Assembly (NCBI RefSeq): GCF_002078875.1
Contig: NC_034415.1
Span: 16,217,331-16,281,330 of the forward strand
DNA length: 64,000 bases
Direction: 5' to 3'
Source: Numida meleagris
Lineage: Eukaryota; Chordata; Aves; Galliformes; Numididae
Of the stretch, positions 47,601 through 58,478 are shown in pieces (within the stretch, counting starts at the first letter, position 1; every line of letters starts with the position of its first letter). The translations under genes were made by a program, and so were the position numbers. The notes beneath the pieces are model-generated. The model was not told the DNA's origin. It did not search any database and saw nothing but the letters and a program-made list of their open reading frames with translations.

Positions 47601-49390
47601 CAGATTCTTCCGGGAAAAGCAAGTTCAGAACATCGGAATAGGAGAGGGCTTTTTGTTATTTTAGACAAGAAAATCACTTCTGCAGAAGTGCGTCACCATA
47701 ATCACACTCTTCTTCTGTGTAAAGAGCCCTTACACAAGGAGAATGCAGCAACACTTGGTTGCTTTAAATGAAAATATGTATTTATAAATATATTAATATG
47801 AAAATAGCAGGTATTTTTACAGATAATTTAAACCCCGAGTTCAAATTTTACATTATGAGTAAACTGCCAAGAGTTTTATGATGGCAGAGACTGGGCAATC
47901 TTAATTGATAGGCAATGCTATCAAGACCATAAAGACACGTTCTTTTTGATTGCAGACAATCTATACATGTATTAAATAAAACTTAATGTAACAGGCTAAA
48001 CCAAAGTTAAGATTTGTCTGTCAAGTTTTGTTGCGAGTCAGGAGATTGCCACATTCCTTCATGCAATGTTTTGATGCTTGACTTGCTCACAGCAAAAAAT
48101 ACAGGTGCTCTGATTTCAGCATACAAGGTCAGTCATGGCTGAAGATAGTAGGGGATTATAGAAGTTTTCATAGGACTTAGGGGCAAAAACAATCCTTACT
48201 TTGTGCATTATTCCGTACATATCTGGCATATAAATGTTAATTGATTATACACTAGATTTAATGTAGACAAAATGTGACCTCTGATGTTTCTGGGTGAAAT
48301 GCTTCTATTTTCTTGATCAAATTCCATTGAAGCTCTACAGGTGCACGCTGTGTCCTGTGTATTATCCATGTTTGCCAGATGTAGAACTGATCCTGACAAG
48401 ACCGTAACTATGCTTCATCAGTTCCCTTTGGGTAATGTTTCCTAGTGAAGCTTCTGACATTAAATGCTTAAAAACTTATTTAAATTCCTATTTGGGTCAA
48501 ATGCTGAAAATATCAATGAGAGCAGCATGTGAATCGCATGCCTACTTGGCTGTAGTTTATTTTTGTGCTGCTTGAGTGCCACCAACCAGTGGTATTTGGT
48601 GACCTCACTGCGAGGTGACAGGAGTCAGTGCTCATTAAGGAAGGGTTCTCGGGATGCATGGCTGAAGACCAGTTTGGGAAACGAGTGCTTCATGATGTGA
48701 TCTCAACAGAACACAGCAGCCTGTCCTAAAGCACAAGTTACTCTGCAGCTTTAACCTCATCAGCCTTAGCTCATGGATGGATGCAGCTTGACACCATCTT
48801 TGGGATGCTGGAATGTGAGGAAGGAGCACATATGTGCCTCATCTTAATTGTCCATTTAGAATTTCTCAACAGTTCCCCATCTTAACTGAAACCCTAACAA
48901 AACTGCTAATGATTTGTAATTCATTACAGTTGTAATACATTTATGTAGCAACCCAGAAAACAACATTTAAAACAAATGAAGAGAACAATTTGAACTTCTC
49001 AGTAGATGAAGAGTTTTGTATGGGATAAATATTCTACTTAGGTGATTGACTAAGAGACCAAGATTTAAAACCTAACAGAAACCCTAAACATTACCTTGCT
49101 TTCTCCTTCAGCAACGAGGCCCTACACAGGGCTGTATCCTGTATTGAGTTGGTCACGTGTTATGAAATACCTATCCTTGAGGAAACTGATTAAAAGGAAA
49201 AGAAGATTAAAAACACTGCTTCTGTTTGAGCAAATTGGAAAAAGAAATTGCTGAAACTAATGGCTTGTTGGTTTGTTTGTTTGTTTTGTGTCCTACACCC
49301 TCAGAGGCCACTGAATCTGCAGAGGACTCAGACAGTGGAAGTTCGTCCCTTTCATCTGAGGAAGAAGGAGAAATTCGGGAGAGTTCATGA
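20544..49390 (+). CDS. ZNHIT6: ZNHIT6 (BCD1), box C/D snoRNP assembly factor, complete, 10 coding exons, 290 aa
   Basis: ZNHIT6 is a nuclear zf-HIT protein acting in assembly of box C/D snoRNPs, the enzymes that 2'-O-methylate rRNA. Exons: 20544-20611, 21516-21581, 21664-21770, 21877-21962, 22278-22381, 28740-28808, 29599-29679, 30188-30268, 45208-45332 and 49305-49390, totalling 873 bp (290 codons plus TGA). Splice phases close perfectly. The zf-HIT ligands are Cys24, Cys27, Cys36, Cys39, Cys44, Cys48, His52 and Cys58. Further landmarks are [47 protein letters not shown] and [10 protein letters not shown]. The C-terminal tail is Ser/Glu-rich. The ATG has an ideal Kozak context (GCCATGG). The human protein is about 470 aa, as I recall, with a long acidic N-terminus; here only 22 residues precede the zinc-finger exon junction. 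Confidence 0.96.
20966..20980 (+). promoter_or_regulatory. CTCF-like motif 2
   Basis: CCAGCAGGGGGCGCC, an essentially perfect CTCF core in the same orientation as motif 1 and 516 bp from it, within ZNHIT6 intron 1. Confidence 0.65.
21001..21038. repeat. 19-bp perfect tandem duplication carrying ETS and GC boxes
   Basis: GGGGCGGCTCCGGAAGGGC at 21001-21019 and again at 21020-21038. Each copy has a CCGGAAG ETS core and a GGGCGG-type GC box. It lies in the CpG island of ZNHIT6. Confidence 0.9.
21516..21581 (+). CDS. ZNHIT6: ZNHIT6 exon 2
   Basis: It encodes (R)[21 protein letters not shown], the first half of the zf-HIT finger with five of its metal ligands. The acceptor is ctttcag and the donor gtatct. 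Confidence 0.97.
21664..21770 (+). CDS. ZNHIT6: ZNHIT6 exon 3
   Basis: It encodes [20 protein letters not shown], then [15 protein letters not shown], completing the zf-HIT finger (Cys48, His52, Cys58). The acceptor is tttcag and the donor gtaaca. Confidence 0.97.
21877..21962 (+). CDS. ZNHIT6: ZNHIT6 exon 4
   Basis: It encodes (D)[18 protein letters not shown], then [10 protein letters not shown]. The split Asp codon is supplied by the previous exon's G. The acceptor is cttcag and the donor gtaagt. Confidence 0.97.
22278..22381 (+). CDS. ZNHIT6: ZNHIT6 exon 5
   Basis: It encodes [20 protein letters not shown], then [14 protein letters not shown], a basic stretch conserved in the family. 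The acceptor is tgatag and the donor gtgagt. Confidence 0.97.
22382..28739 (+). other. ZNHIT6 intron 5 (6.4 kb)
   Basis: It contains a CR1 3' tail at 22453-22536 and a 222-codon minus-strand open frame at 23175-23843 that I cannot assign. The rest is AT-rich with no recognised element. Confidence 0.7.
22453..22536 (+). mobile_element. CR1 LINE 3' terminus fragment
   Basis: About 85 bp of the CR1 end ('ggcaggggggttggag', then 'gaggtcccttccagccc' and 'ccattctgtgattctatg'). It is heavily 5'-truncated and in sense orientation in ZNHIT6 intron 5. Confidence 0.85.
28740..28808 (+). CDS. ZNHIT6: ZNHIT6 exon 6
   Basis: It encodes (K)[20 protein letters not shown], then LK and a split Arg. The acceptor is tttcag and the donor gtacag. 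Confidence 0.96.
28809..29598 (+). other. ZNHIT6 intron 6, nothing recognised
   Basis: AT-rich 790-bp intron. The acceptor ggggaaag is preceded by a short T-rich tract. Confidence 0.6.
29599..29679 (+). CDS. ZNHIT6: ZNHIT6 exon 7
   Basis: It encodes (R)[20 protein letters not shown], then DPVVCQ and a split Arg. The donor gtgcgt is slightly unusual and the acceptor aaag is weak, but frame and family match are clear. Confidence 0.95.
29680..30187 (+). other. ZNHIT6 intron 7, nothing recognised
   Basis: 508-bp AT-rich intron. A short MIR-like phrase near 29750 is too short to call. Confidence 0.5.
30188..30268 (+). CDS. ZNHIT6: ZNHIT6 exon 8
   Basis: It encodes (R)[20 protein letters not shown], then RKQNST and a split Arg. 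The acceptor is ttttcag and the donor gtaagg. Confidence 0.96.
30269..45207 (+). other. ZNHIT6 intron 8 (14.9 kb)
   Basis: The largest intron in the window. It contains a CR1 copy at 39.7-40.6 kb, a T22 tract at 39169-39190 and an A-rich run near 32513. I see no nested gene; the open frames are short and carry no recognisable motif. Confidence 0.7.
39735..40632 (+). mobile_element. CR1 LINE, 5'-truncated ORF2 C-terminus and 3' UTR
   Basis: The plus strand begins just inside RT motif C ([11 protein letters not shown]) and continues with [20 protein letters not shown]. After a frameshift near 40.02 kb it reads [20 protein letters not shown] and runs to a stop at 40542-40544. The 3' UTR ends with degenerate octamers ('atttctatgattttgtgat'). 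It is a different CR1 subfamily from the 15.8-kb copy, judging by the C-terminal peptide ([18 protein letters not shown]). It is in sense orientation in ZNHIT6 intron 8. Confidence 0.93.
45208..45332 (+). CDS. ZNHIT6: ZNHIT6 exon 9
   Basis: It encodes (R)[20 protein letters not shown], then [31 protein letters not shown] is the most conserved part of the C-terminal domain. The acceptor is ttttaag and the donor gtaagc. Confidence 0.96.
45333..49304 (+). other. ZNHIT6 intron 9 (4.0 kb), nothing recognised
   Basis: AT-rich, with an A-rich run near 47103-47125 and a (TTTG)n-like tract at about 49270-49287 immediately before the last acceptor. No mobile element or RNA gene was recognised. Confidence 0.6.
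49305..49390 (+). CDS. ZNHIT6: ZNHIT6 terminal coding exon 10
   Basis: It encodes (E)[20 protein letters not shown], then GEIRESS and TGA at 49388-49390. This acidic, serine-rich tail has casein-kinase-2-like sites. The acceptor is ccctcag. Confidence 0.93.
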
Positions 49391-49566
49391 CAGCTCTTCA
49401 AGAGAAGAGGGTGGGATGAGTCTTTTATATGTTCTTATTTAATTAAATCTTTTTTTGCACAACTGATTTCTCTGAGGTTCAGTTTAGTTCACTTCATTTA
49501 AGGCAGCACTTCCAAACTGCCTGCCTAACTTTGGATTTAGTATGCATATTTAGGTATGTAAATAAA
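49391..49566 (+). terminator. ZNHIT6: ZNHIT6 3' UTR with AATAAA at 49561-49566
   Basis: The first canonical AATAAA after the stop codon is at 49561-49566, giving a short 3' UTR of about 0.2 kb. Longer alternatives cannot be excluded. Confidence 0.6.
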
Positions 49567-52500
49567 GAAATTGGGAGTGGCTGTTTCCAGAAAAATCTGC
49601 TGTTCTTATTGCATAGCACCCCTCTGTCCATGTATCTCTATTAAGTCACAGTAGCCCAAATGTAAAGTTTCCAAGTTGGTTTCAACAATATGTATTTTTG
49701 CTTTTATCATAACATCTCAGTGTCAGATTTCTGTTAGTATAAGTATCACATATTTGTTTTTATCTGTGGATTTGAGTCATGGTGCTTCAACTTACTGATA
49801 AAATCAAGTGTTTCATTAGATTAACTTTCCGTTAGAGTATTTCTTTGTCATGTAGAGATGCTGCATGTGATCTTACTTTAATTTGGACTTCAGACTTCTG
49901 TGGTGAAATTTTGGGTGCCTGATGCAGTAGGTTGTTTTTCTGACTTGGTTGCATCTTGCCATATGAGTTAAGGAGAGAGCAAGTTGGGTGTCATGTTTCA
50001 TCTTCTAAATTAGCCTCGGTTTAAAAAATCAAATAGAAATGAGTACATGGAGTGTCATTAGTGCTGATGTTGTGCATCTGGTAATTATCTACTGAAGCCA
50101 GATATCAACTAAATTTGCAAAGCATTTGCAAAGTCTCAAGCGCATGGTTACTTGGCAAACAGCTCCATGAGGCGACTACTGCCATCACTTCTACTTCATT
50201 TTGCCCCCTGCTTGAGATTGTCACCTTTGTGACAAAAGGTGGTGGCATGGGATGCCCACTGGGCAGCCACCTGAGTGCAAGGCTAGATGCTCTGACCAAA
50301 AGCTCCTGGGAAGGTGGTTTGTCAGTCGCAAGCCAGTGACTGACATTGCAGATAGAAAGCCAACACCTAGCAGTGAAGTTGTGCTGAGGTCACAGGAGTC
50401 TATGACAGGAACGTGGGGGAGGGCTCAGGCTCCCAGAGGCTCTGTCCAGCCCTCAGGGCACCACCTTATCTGTTCCTTGCCAGCCGTACTTGGAGAAGAG
50501 TTTTGAGATGTTCAAAGTTCTAGAAGTTTATTCACGCCTTTGCAAACAAATTGTCATTAAAATACTGTTCACAGCAACATCCAACTAATGAGGTTTGGAA
50601 AGAGCATCAGACTTTGGTAGGCATGTACTGCTGCTTCTCACAGGGACACTGTGTGCCTTTTCCTCTGTTTGTTTTGCAAGCTCTGATAAAACAGGGAGGC
50701 TTTTCTCCTCTCCTGGCAGTAGCCACCTGTGCTCTATTTTCTTTTTTAATCATTGTTGGGCTTCTGCCCATGTCTTGTTTCAGTGTTTGTTTTTTTAACC
50801 CCATTTAAAAGACTGCAATTCCTAGCTATAGGTGTTGCTTTCATATTTTTTCAGTTCAGTGGAAGTGAATAAGCTTTTCCTAATCAGTGATTACTGCGTG
50901 CTCATTTCGTAGCCACAAATTACTTTAAACTGCTCTTGAAGCCATTCATATTAACACCTATAGAAGAGCAGAACAGCAAAACCGCCACGGTTCATTTGCC
51001 AGGAAATGTTTCATCTGGAGTAGAAGTGTGGTGGTTCTGTGCAGCCAGAGCGCGCTTAGGGGAACGGGAGTGCTGCAGATATTCATGTTGGTCTGTGTGT
51101 GATTGTGATTAGTCTTTGCCTGAGGAATGCAGATTTGTGATAGATGTGGTTTGCATTATTTCCTGTGCTCTTGGAGTTTTTCATTAATTGAATGAGAGGG
51201 TTTCCCCACATTGTTTTCTCATATAAATGTAGTTTAAGCTCCCATGGGAGTCAGAACGCAACCCTAATTTGTTTCTAAATGAAGATGCTGTTAAATCTGT
51301 TTCTCAGATGTAAATCTTTTCTTACCTTAGAGAAGATCCTAAACATTGTGAAGTACCATTCCTAGAGTGGTTGCTCGAAATTACATTTGTCAAACAAAGC
51401 TGTGAGCCATCTTCCAGATCTCAGTTTAGTAAAAGGCTGTGTTAATACAGAGCATTTGCCATTCATTATTGGGTCGCTATTTTTTTTTTTTCTAACAGTT
51501 ACGCTATGTTGAGTACAGGCATTCATCAAATCCAAGCCAAAATGGAATGCAAATATTCTGGCTCAGTTTAGCAAAACTTGTTCTTTTTTTTTTTAATATA
51601 AAAATGAATCAAAATTTATGGTCTTTGTCCCAGTTTTAGTGATGGCAGTTGACTGGTGCAGGTCCTGCAAGAGTTGTAATTCATAATAGTGATAAAGTTA
51701 GTGATTTAATCGAGGCTTATGCACTCTTACATACCTTGGTAGGTAATTAGAAGTTTTTAATCTCTCCCTGATAGACTTAACCCATTTAAAACATATTTTT
51801 AAATTTCTGGTCAAGCAATTGAAATTTAAGACATGTAGCTGAGGCTGTTTAGAAGACTTCAATCTATTTGGAAAGCACAAGATTGCAATCATACTGTAGT
51901 GGGATCCCAGTACAGGACTCCTACTTGATTCAGCGCAGATGATGTCTGCAAATGGGAACCCTGTGTTGATATTTTAGTCTTCATCATTCAGCTCCAGCTT
52001 GTGTTGAGTGCTTGATTTTATGCCTACTATGCTCACTCGTTTGTTTTCTTCTGTAAACTGCTTGTCCCAGAAAGAACAAGCTATTTGCCTGCAGTGGTGT
52101 TATGGCACTGTTAATGTTCAGACTGTTCGGGTTTGAAGTCCTGAGCACTCACAGCATGCTGAACTGAAGGGCTGTTGGCTTACAAAGCAGAGTAAAGCCT
52201 CTTGTACTCAATGAACATGCTGCTAAAAAAAAATGCTTAATGAAGTCATCCCTTTCACAAACCAAGGAACAAAAATAGCGCATAGCTAAGGGAATAGCAA
52301 TAGCTGAGAAGTGGGGTTGAGTCAGTCATATGGGAGAACTTGGTTCTTTTCCTTTTTTGTATAACTTCCTGGGGTATGCGGTATAAGTCATGGAACTGTC
52401 ATGGGCAAACAGCATCATGCTTCTGTCAGTGCAGAAGCTGAGTTTTAAGTGAACACACCCAAATTCTAGGTTTTACTGTATTTATGTCCCTGTTGGGAAT

Positions 52501-53420
52501 TGTTCTGTAGAGGGAAAAAGGATTGTGCCACAGAAACTACTGCTTGACCAGGCCTGAGAGGCGGCTGGGAGCAGAGAGCTGAGCAGGCCTTGCTACCCAA
52601 CAATGCAGGACGGCTTCACGTCATGTTGGGACTAGGAGCTGTTCACGGGGCAGGACACCTTATCTAGTCTAAAAAAGTGCATGAATGCTTGGATTCACCT
52701 TCACACTGATGGGAAGTCCCACCTGTGTGCCGAGTGTGGGGACAGCTGTTGCTCAGGCCTGGCCTGCCAGGTAGTATGTGCTCTGTTGTCACTTGCAGGA
52801 GCTGAGAATGTGTAACACCTTGCCAGAGCAGGCTTCAAAGAGCAGTGCACAGCTGTGATGATGTAACTTCAGCCCTATTTGGTCACAAACATTTCATTCT
52901 GCTTCCTTAAGTCCCACACGCTTTTCCTGAAAACATTTACTCTTCCTCCCTCTGAAAAAAAGAATATCTTGAATCTGTGTTTATGTCGTTGCTATGACAT
53001 TCAGTTAAACTGTATGCAGATGCAGATTCTGTTAATAAGAGAGAAAAAAAACAACTGTGTACTTCAGTGAACAAAGATTACCCTGTGTTTGTATTACGAT
53101 GTTGCTATGGCAGTGCATATGGTTTTATTTGGTGGAAACTTGTGGTGAGATAGAAGGAAGTCACATGTATGGAGGACAAACAAGAAATACAGCAAAACCA
53201 ACTCAAAATAAATACTGAAACTGAGAGTTGCAGATGACATGTAAAACCAGGAGAACACAAGGACAGTTGTTTTCCTGCCCATCTCTGTGGTCTGATAGCA
53301 GAAGCGTGTCTTTGCTGTGCCCTGCCTGGTCTTGCTGGCCCATCGGGCAGTGGCTTAGCTCCAGTGATGCTTTTACTGAGTGCTTCTTGCCCTCATTGGC
53401 TCTGTGCATCATAACATATT

Positions 53421-53441
53421 TTGTTGTTGTTGTTGTTGTTT
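53421..53441. repeat. (GTT)n microsatellite
   Basis: Short trinucleotide TTG/GTT run of about seven units in intergenic DNA. Confidence 0.85.
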
Positions 53442-56126
53442 TGAAAGCAGAATTCCACTGCATTGGCCTGATTACCCAACTGCTAACTTTTTCTGCCTAT
53501 TTTAATACAGTAGTCCGTTGGGCAGGAAAATTAATGCAGTGGTAATATGTGGAAATAAGCTAGCGCCTTGCCTACCTTTGGGGCAAAGGCAAGCCTTTCT
53601 GCCCTTGCTGGCTCCTGCTTGCGATAGAAATGATGGACTTTTCTTTAATTGGTGCAGTAGTCCTCATGTTTGTCTAGTCCTTCTGCATGAGGCTACTTTT
53701 TGCATCAGTTGCATCAGGACAGCTGCTGTTGGCATGACAAATTAGAACAAGTTAAAAATAATTTGCCAAAGAAACAGGATGGAAGTGAGGGGGGAGAGCA
53801 AGTCTCAGTTTAGAGAACAAATTGCCGTTGCACTGAGAGCTGGCTGTTTGCTGCACAATCCCAGCTCGTGAAGAAAGCAAAAGTGTTTCTCAAATCACGT
53901 TGCTGCTTTCTTTCTGTCATCCTACTTCTGTCACCAGGAGAAAGAAACAAGTGTGAAAGCCGCCCATTACCTTTCCACTCCTTGCTTCCTGGTTCTCTGC
54001 TGGATCATGTCCTAACCCCAGAAATTGTCTGTTTTGCCAGGAGTGCCTGTAGGGAATAGATAGAAGCCCAAGTGAGAAAAAAGTGGCTGAGGCACAGACA
54101 TTCGGGGAAAAGAGCCGACAGATGGCAAAGAAATCTTATCTGGGAAGTCCCCGTCACTTTTGTATCTGAGCTCCGTGATCTCTCTTTGTTAATCCTTTTT
54201 CACAGCTTCTACTTTCAGCTATGTTTGGGCATCCATATTGGTTGTAATGGGGTTGCTCCACTGCAGCGCTAGTATCTACTTCTGTAGAGGAAAATGTGTC
54301 TTCCTATTTTAAGTTCTCATTAACAACTTGCTGAATTTATGGCTACGCTATCTTAATGTCTGATTTTGTTGGATTTTATGAGATAATTAGGATCTAACCT
54401 GTTTGGTTTGAGATGCTCAAGGAACTCAGTGGTTTCAGAGAATCAGCTGCTTTGAATCTGCTGACCCACTGGTTCTCCATTTAATCAGATATGGAAACTG
54501 TTCTCAAAACACTGGTGGAGCAAACTCTTGACTGTTTAACTGACATTTATAATGGAGTCTCTTCATTCCTGTTACTACAGCTGTATTGCTGCCTTCTCCA
54601 TGCCCCCCCCCGTATTTCTCTGTGCCATTTTCTTCAAGGGTATGTAACACAGAGAAAAGAATGGTGAAGATGAAAATAGGGATATGTCATTGTGAAACAC
54701 AGTCTGGAGGCAGAGACCTGGGACAAGTGCATAGCTGTCCCTCGCTGTGGGCACTGCATGTAAGCAGTGCCAGCAGCTCACCGCAGCTCCCCACAGCAGC
54801 AGGAGATGCGCCTGCTGCCCGGAGCATCCCGGGAGGCATGGCTTTGCCAGGGCTCCATGATAGCTTATATGGAGCTTATAGCAGTTCTCGTGGCACGGCT
54901 CAGCAAGGGTTAGCTAGTGGCTGGCTGGCTGTGCCAGGGAGATGCTGGCTTTTCCTCCATCTGCTCCTCGTCAGCCTCCCTGCTCATTCATGAGAGTGCT
55001 AGCAGCTAGCATAGAGGGTGGAATGCAGTTACCGAGCTCTGCTTTCTGCCGGCTCCTGCTTTTGTTGTGTTTCCTGTGATGCAGCACTTAAGGAAGCGTA
55101 AAGTTTGTCTTTGCTGTGTTGCCTTCATCAGTAGGAAGAGTTTTATATGTGTACCCCTGATAGTACAGCGGGAACCACCTGCACTGAATGGAAGAGACCT
55201 CTGTCAGTCCTGACGCTGCAGTTCGACAGGAGTTCCTTCTGGCGGCAGCAGCAGCCTCGGCAAAGCACCGTGCCACGCTCCATCCTCAGGTGACCCCGTC
55301 CTCCCAGCGCGGGGCTGCTGGCCAGGGGCTGCTGGCCTGAGCAGCTGCGATAAGCAGCATTTACATTGCTGGACGCTTACTGCTTCCGTTCGTGTCCAGT
55401 ATTGGTTGTGTTTCTCGTGCCTCATTTGCACATCTGTTAATATTCATCATGAAGAAGGGTTTGGATGTTTTAGATTTTGCCCAAGATGTAGAATCATTCC
55501 TGTGCTCACTTATCCTACCTGTAAGCCCTCCTGCTTATACCTGAAGGAACTCATCTTTTTATCATGGATATTTTCACAGCAGTATCTGGTGTTGGAGCAT
55601 CAGGGACATAATGGTTTCAAAGTATGTGCAGAGGTGTTACACAAGAGGTGACGCTGACTCCTTTCGCAGTACGGGGAGTTGTGAGGCTTAGTAGTTTTGC
55701 CATGTAATTGTGAAATGCAACAAATGAAAAGAGAACATCATTGATGAGCAGTTGGTGTGAAACTCCAACTCAGGAAGATTTGTAGTTCGTTTTCCTCATA
55801 AATGGGGCAATTTTATTTAGTACATGTTACTCCAAAGTCTGCATGTCCTGCCCATGCAGCTCTTACTCTCCCACCAAGACGCTTCTTGTGAGCAGAGATT
55901 ACAGATGCACCTCTCTGCCTGATGGGACATGGAAAGTTCAGCACACGGGCTGCAAAACCTCACGCCTGTGCCTATAACTCCATTCTAGATGGGAGTAGGA
56001 GGGGCCATGTGTGCTTGTGTACGCTGTGCGTGTTCAGGCAAACAGTCTATGCGTATAGCATAGTGTAGTTATACCTATCTGTAATTTGTAGGAGCGCTGT
56101 GTTAGGTCATTTTGAAGGTAGGTGTT

Positions 56127-56144
56127 CTGCAGGTGTACCTGCAG
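56127..56144. repeat. 18-bp palindrome with CAGGTG E-box cores
   Basis: CTGCAGGT and ACCTGCAG are perfect inverted arms separated by GT. A CAGGTG bipartite E-box (ZEB/SNAI/bHLH type) is created at 56130-56135 and another follows at 56142-56147. Confidence 0.7.
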
Positions 56145-57565
56145 GTGGAGGTGGCCTGGGCTGGGCAACCAGCACTGTGTCTGCAAACAACACGCTCTTC
56201 TCTCCATGCAGTAACCCGGTGTGTAAACGTGATTGCTCAGTGAAAGGTGATGTGAGGAAGCGTTCAGCACTAGATGTTAGCAAAAAAACAAACAAAAGCA
56301 CTTCACTGCATTTTACACTCTAGCTGTCAACAAGTATTGTACGGACAGGTTTAGGTGCAGCTGAGACTGGTGGCCAGGTGGTAAATTCCAGAACAGCTGA
56401 AGATGTGAATGCCTCCAGGGAGAAAACTTGACTGAGCAGAAGAGAGGCAGCTGTAATTTCTTCAGGCAAAGTATTAGCTGCCAGCGATGAGCTGCTGAGA
56501 TATTTGGCCATTTATGTTATTGAAATATTTATGTCTAATCAAATGAGAAGTGAACTCCTAGTCACTTACGCGTCTAACTGCGTGACAGTGGATGGCAATG
56601 CTTCACAATTCTAAAACCATGCGATCAGTCGCCGCTTTATGTGAGAAGTGTTTTCCTTAGTAAATGCCACAGGAAAAGCTTGTGCCAGAAGACTGGTGAT
56701 GAGAAGGAAGAAACTGTGCTGCAGGTTTCCTTTCAGTCTTGTCTGTAGTGCAGTTTTACACCAGCCAGCGTAGCATAAATGGTTCATGCAGTTTTCTCAG
56801 TTCCTGCTGTAGGTCATTTTTAAATGTCATTTTTCTTAATGCATGCCAGCTAGCTATCTTAGGACTCCCTTGGTTCACTAAATGTCATCCACGTCCCTGA
56901 AGAGTAGTTACATATTTAAAGTGGGAAGGGGAGGCGGAGAAGATTGGCTGCTTTGCCTTTTACTCTATTGGAAAAGTACTTGAAATTCCTCACATTCTTC
57001 TCCTGTTAACAGTATGTTTACTTTTCATCACTGGGTTATTAGGATTAACAAAAGTCATTGCTTCAAGCTCATTTAATTTGAATTTAGTGAAAGCAAACTA
57101 CCTCCTGCAGACTGTAGGAAGCATTCTTCTTCCACAGAACTCCATTAATTTGCAGAAAGCAGCCACCAAAAATGTGAGACCTGCCCACCGCTTCCACTCC
57201 AGTGCTCAACATCACTGCGCACATACTGCATTCTAATGAAGTGCCTTATGTTGCAAATTCCGGGACAGTTGGAATAATCTGACAGACTAATTAACATTTC
57301 AGTCTCTCTTCCAAACATTTGCTTTCAATGCCAGGAAGCTTTCTCTGTGTACACTTTCTAGTGCACGGCGTGACAGATTGCATATACCGCTTCAAAATAT
57401 CGTTTACCCAAAGACTCAGCTTACTCATTCATTGCTGTACCTGGGGTGGAGCCTGTTTTGGTTTCCAGAGGATCTTGGTTCTTGGAATTCAAGGTGGTCC
57501 TAGAAAGGAGCTTAAGTCTGTTGCCTTTCAAGATGCTCTACTAAGAATAGTTAGGTAAATATTTC

Positions 57566-57571
57566 TTTATT
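57566..57571 (-). terminator. Polyadenylation signal AATAAA, CCN1
   Basis: The minus-strand AATAAA is about 608 nt after the CCN1 stop codon. Confidence 0.6.
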
Positions 57572-58178
57572 AAATGATTAATTCCATAAATAAATTCTTT
57601 TAATTCATTGAATATAAAATTAAAATCATTTACAACTTATTCCAGTATTACAGGGGCTGGAAGGGGTTAAAAAAAAAAAAAGAAAAGAGCTACAGTTCGA
57701 TAAATAAAATACTCAGCTTTAAAACAACTGATTTCTGTTTGCCATTAAACTACAGTTGGTACATAATAGCTGCCACCGTGAACACCCCATAAGTGTCCAC
57801 CTCAGGAAGGAATGTACCTTCCAGCTTGGTTGGGAAAGGGACGGGGGGGGAAGGAGATGGAGGGAAGGGGAAAAGCATAGTGTTAAATTGAACAGGAGAG
57901 GAAAAGTTTTCATAACCAGAACAAAACATGTATCAGATCACTTACAAACAGAAAACAGTATAAGGTAAAGGTGCTCCAAAAAGAAGCAGTAAAGTTGCTC
58001 CAGTACTATGAAGCTTTAAGTATGCTTAAATCTCTTGCATTAGTGTCCAGTTGCACAGTGCACTCTTGTAACATCTCAATGTTGCCCTCAAATGGGCAAG
58101 GCACCACTTCCATCAGAGGTTCTTTCTCCATGGCTGGTTACTTCAGAATTCTGTTTAACATCCCACCCCAAACACCAC
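57566..58178 (-). other. CCN1: CCN1 3' UTR with AU-rich elements
   Basis: On the minus strand the region from the stop codon to AATAAA (plus TTTATT, 57566-57571) is about 0.6 kb. Its distal part has several AUUUA pentamers, seen on plus as TAAAT at 57571, 57587, 57591 and 57701, including overlapping copies. This is typical of immediate-early mRNAs with rapid turnover. Confidence 0.7.
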
Positions 58179-58478
58179 TTAGTCCCTAAATTTGTGGATG
58201 TCATTGACCAGTCTGTAGAAGGGATAAGCTTCATTTGTGTGCGGACAGTTGTAGTTGCAACGGCAGGACTGGATCATCATGACGCTCTTGGTGAAGGTTT
58301 CTCCATCATCGCAGCGGAACCGGATCTTGACAGTCCTGGTCTGCTGGGGAGTACAGCACCTGCCATCCACACAGGAGCCACAGTACTTGGGGCGGTACTT
58401 CTTCACACTGGAGCATCCAGCATAAGTAAACCTCACCGGGGATGGGGACTTCTTAGTCTTGGTACATTTTTTTCCCTT
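58179..58478 (-). CDS. CCN1: CCN1 exon 5, CT (cystine knot) domain
   Basis: 100 codons including TAA at 58181-58179, from [20 protein letters not shown] to NDIHKFRD. It contains [12 protein letters not shown] and SCRCNYNC. The minus-strand acceptor is tttacag. Confidence 0.98.
   Translation of the reverse strand, partial: KGKKCTKTKKSPSPVRFTYAGCSSVKKYRPKYCGSCVDGRCCTPQQTRTVKIRFRCDDGETFTKSVMMIQSCRCNYNCPHTNEAYPFYRLVNDIHKFRD

Larger units (their letters stand above)
49567..57565. other. Intergenic region between convergent ZNHIT6 and CCN1
   Basis: 8 kb with no recognisable exon or retroelement. Small features are a (GTT)n tract at about 53421-53441, a C9 run near 54603, a 14-bp tandem GGGGCTGCTGGCC(A/T) at about 55311-55338, and an 18-bp palindrome CTGCAGGT-GT-ACCTGCAG at 56127-56144. 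GC rises locally at 52.5-52.8 and 54.7-55.3 kb. Confidence 0.6.
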
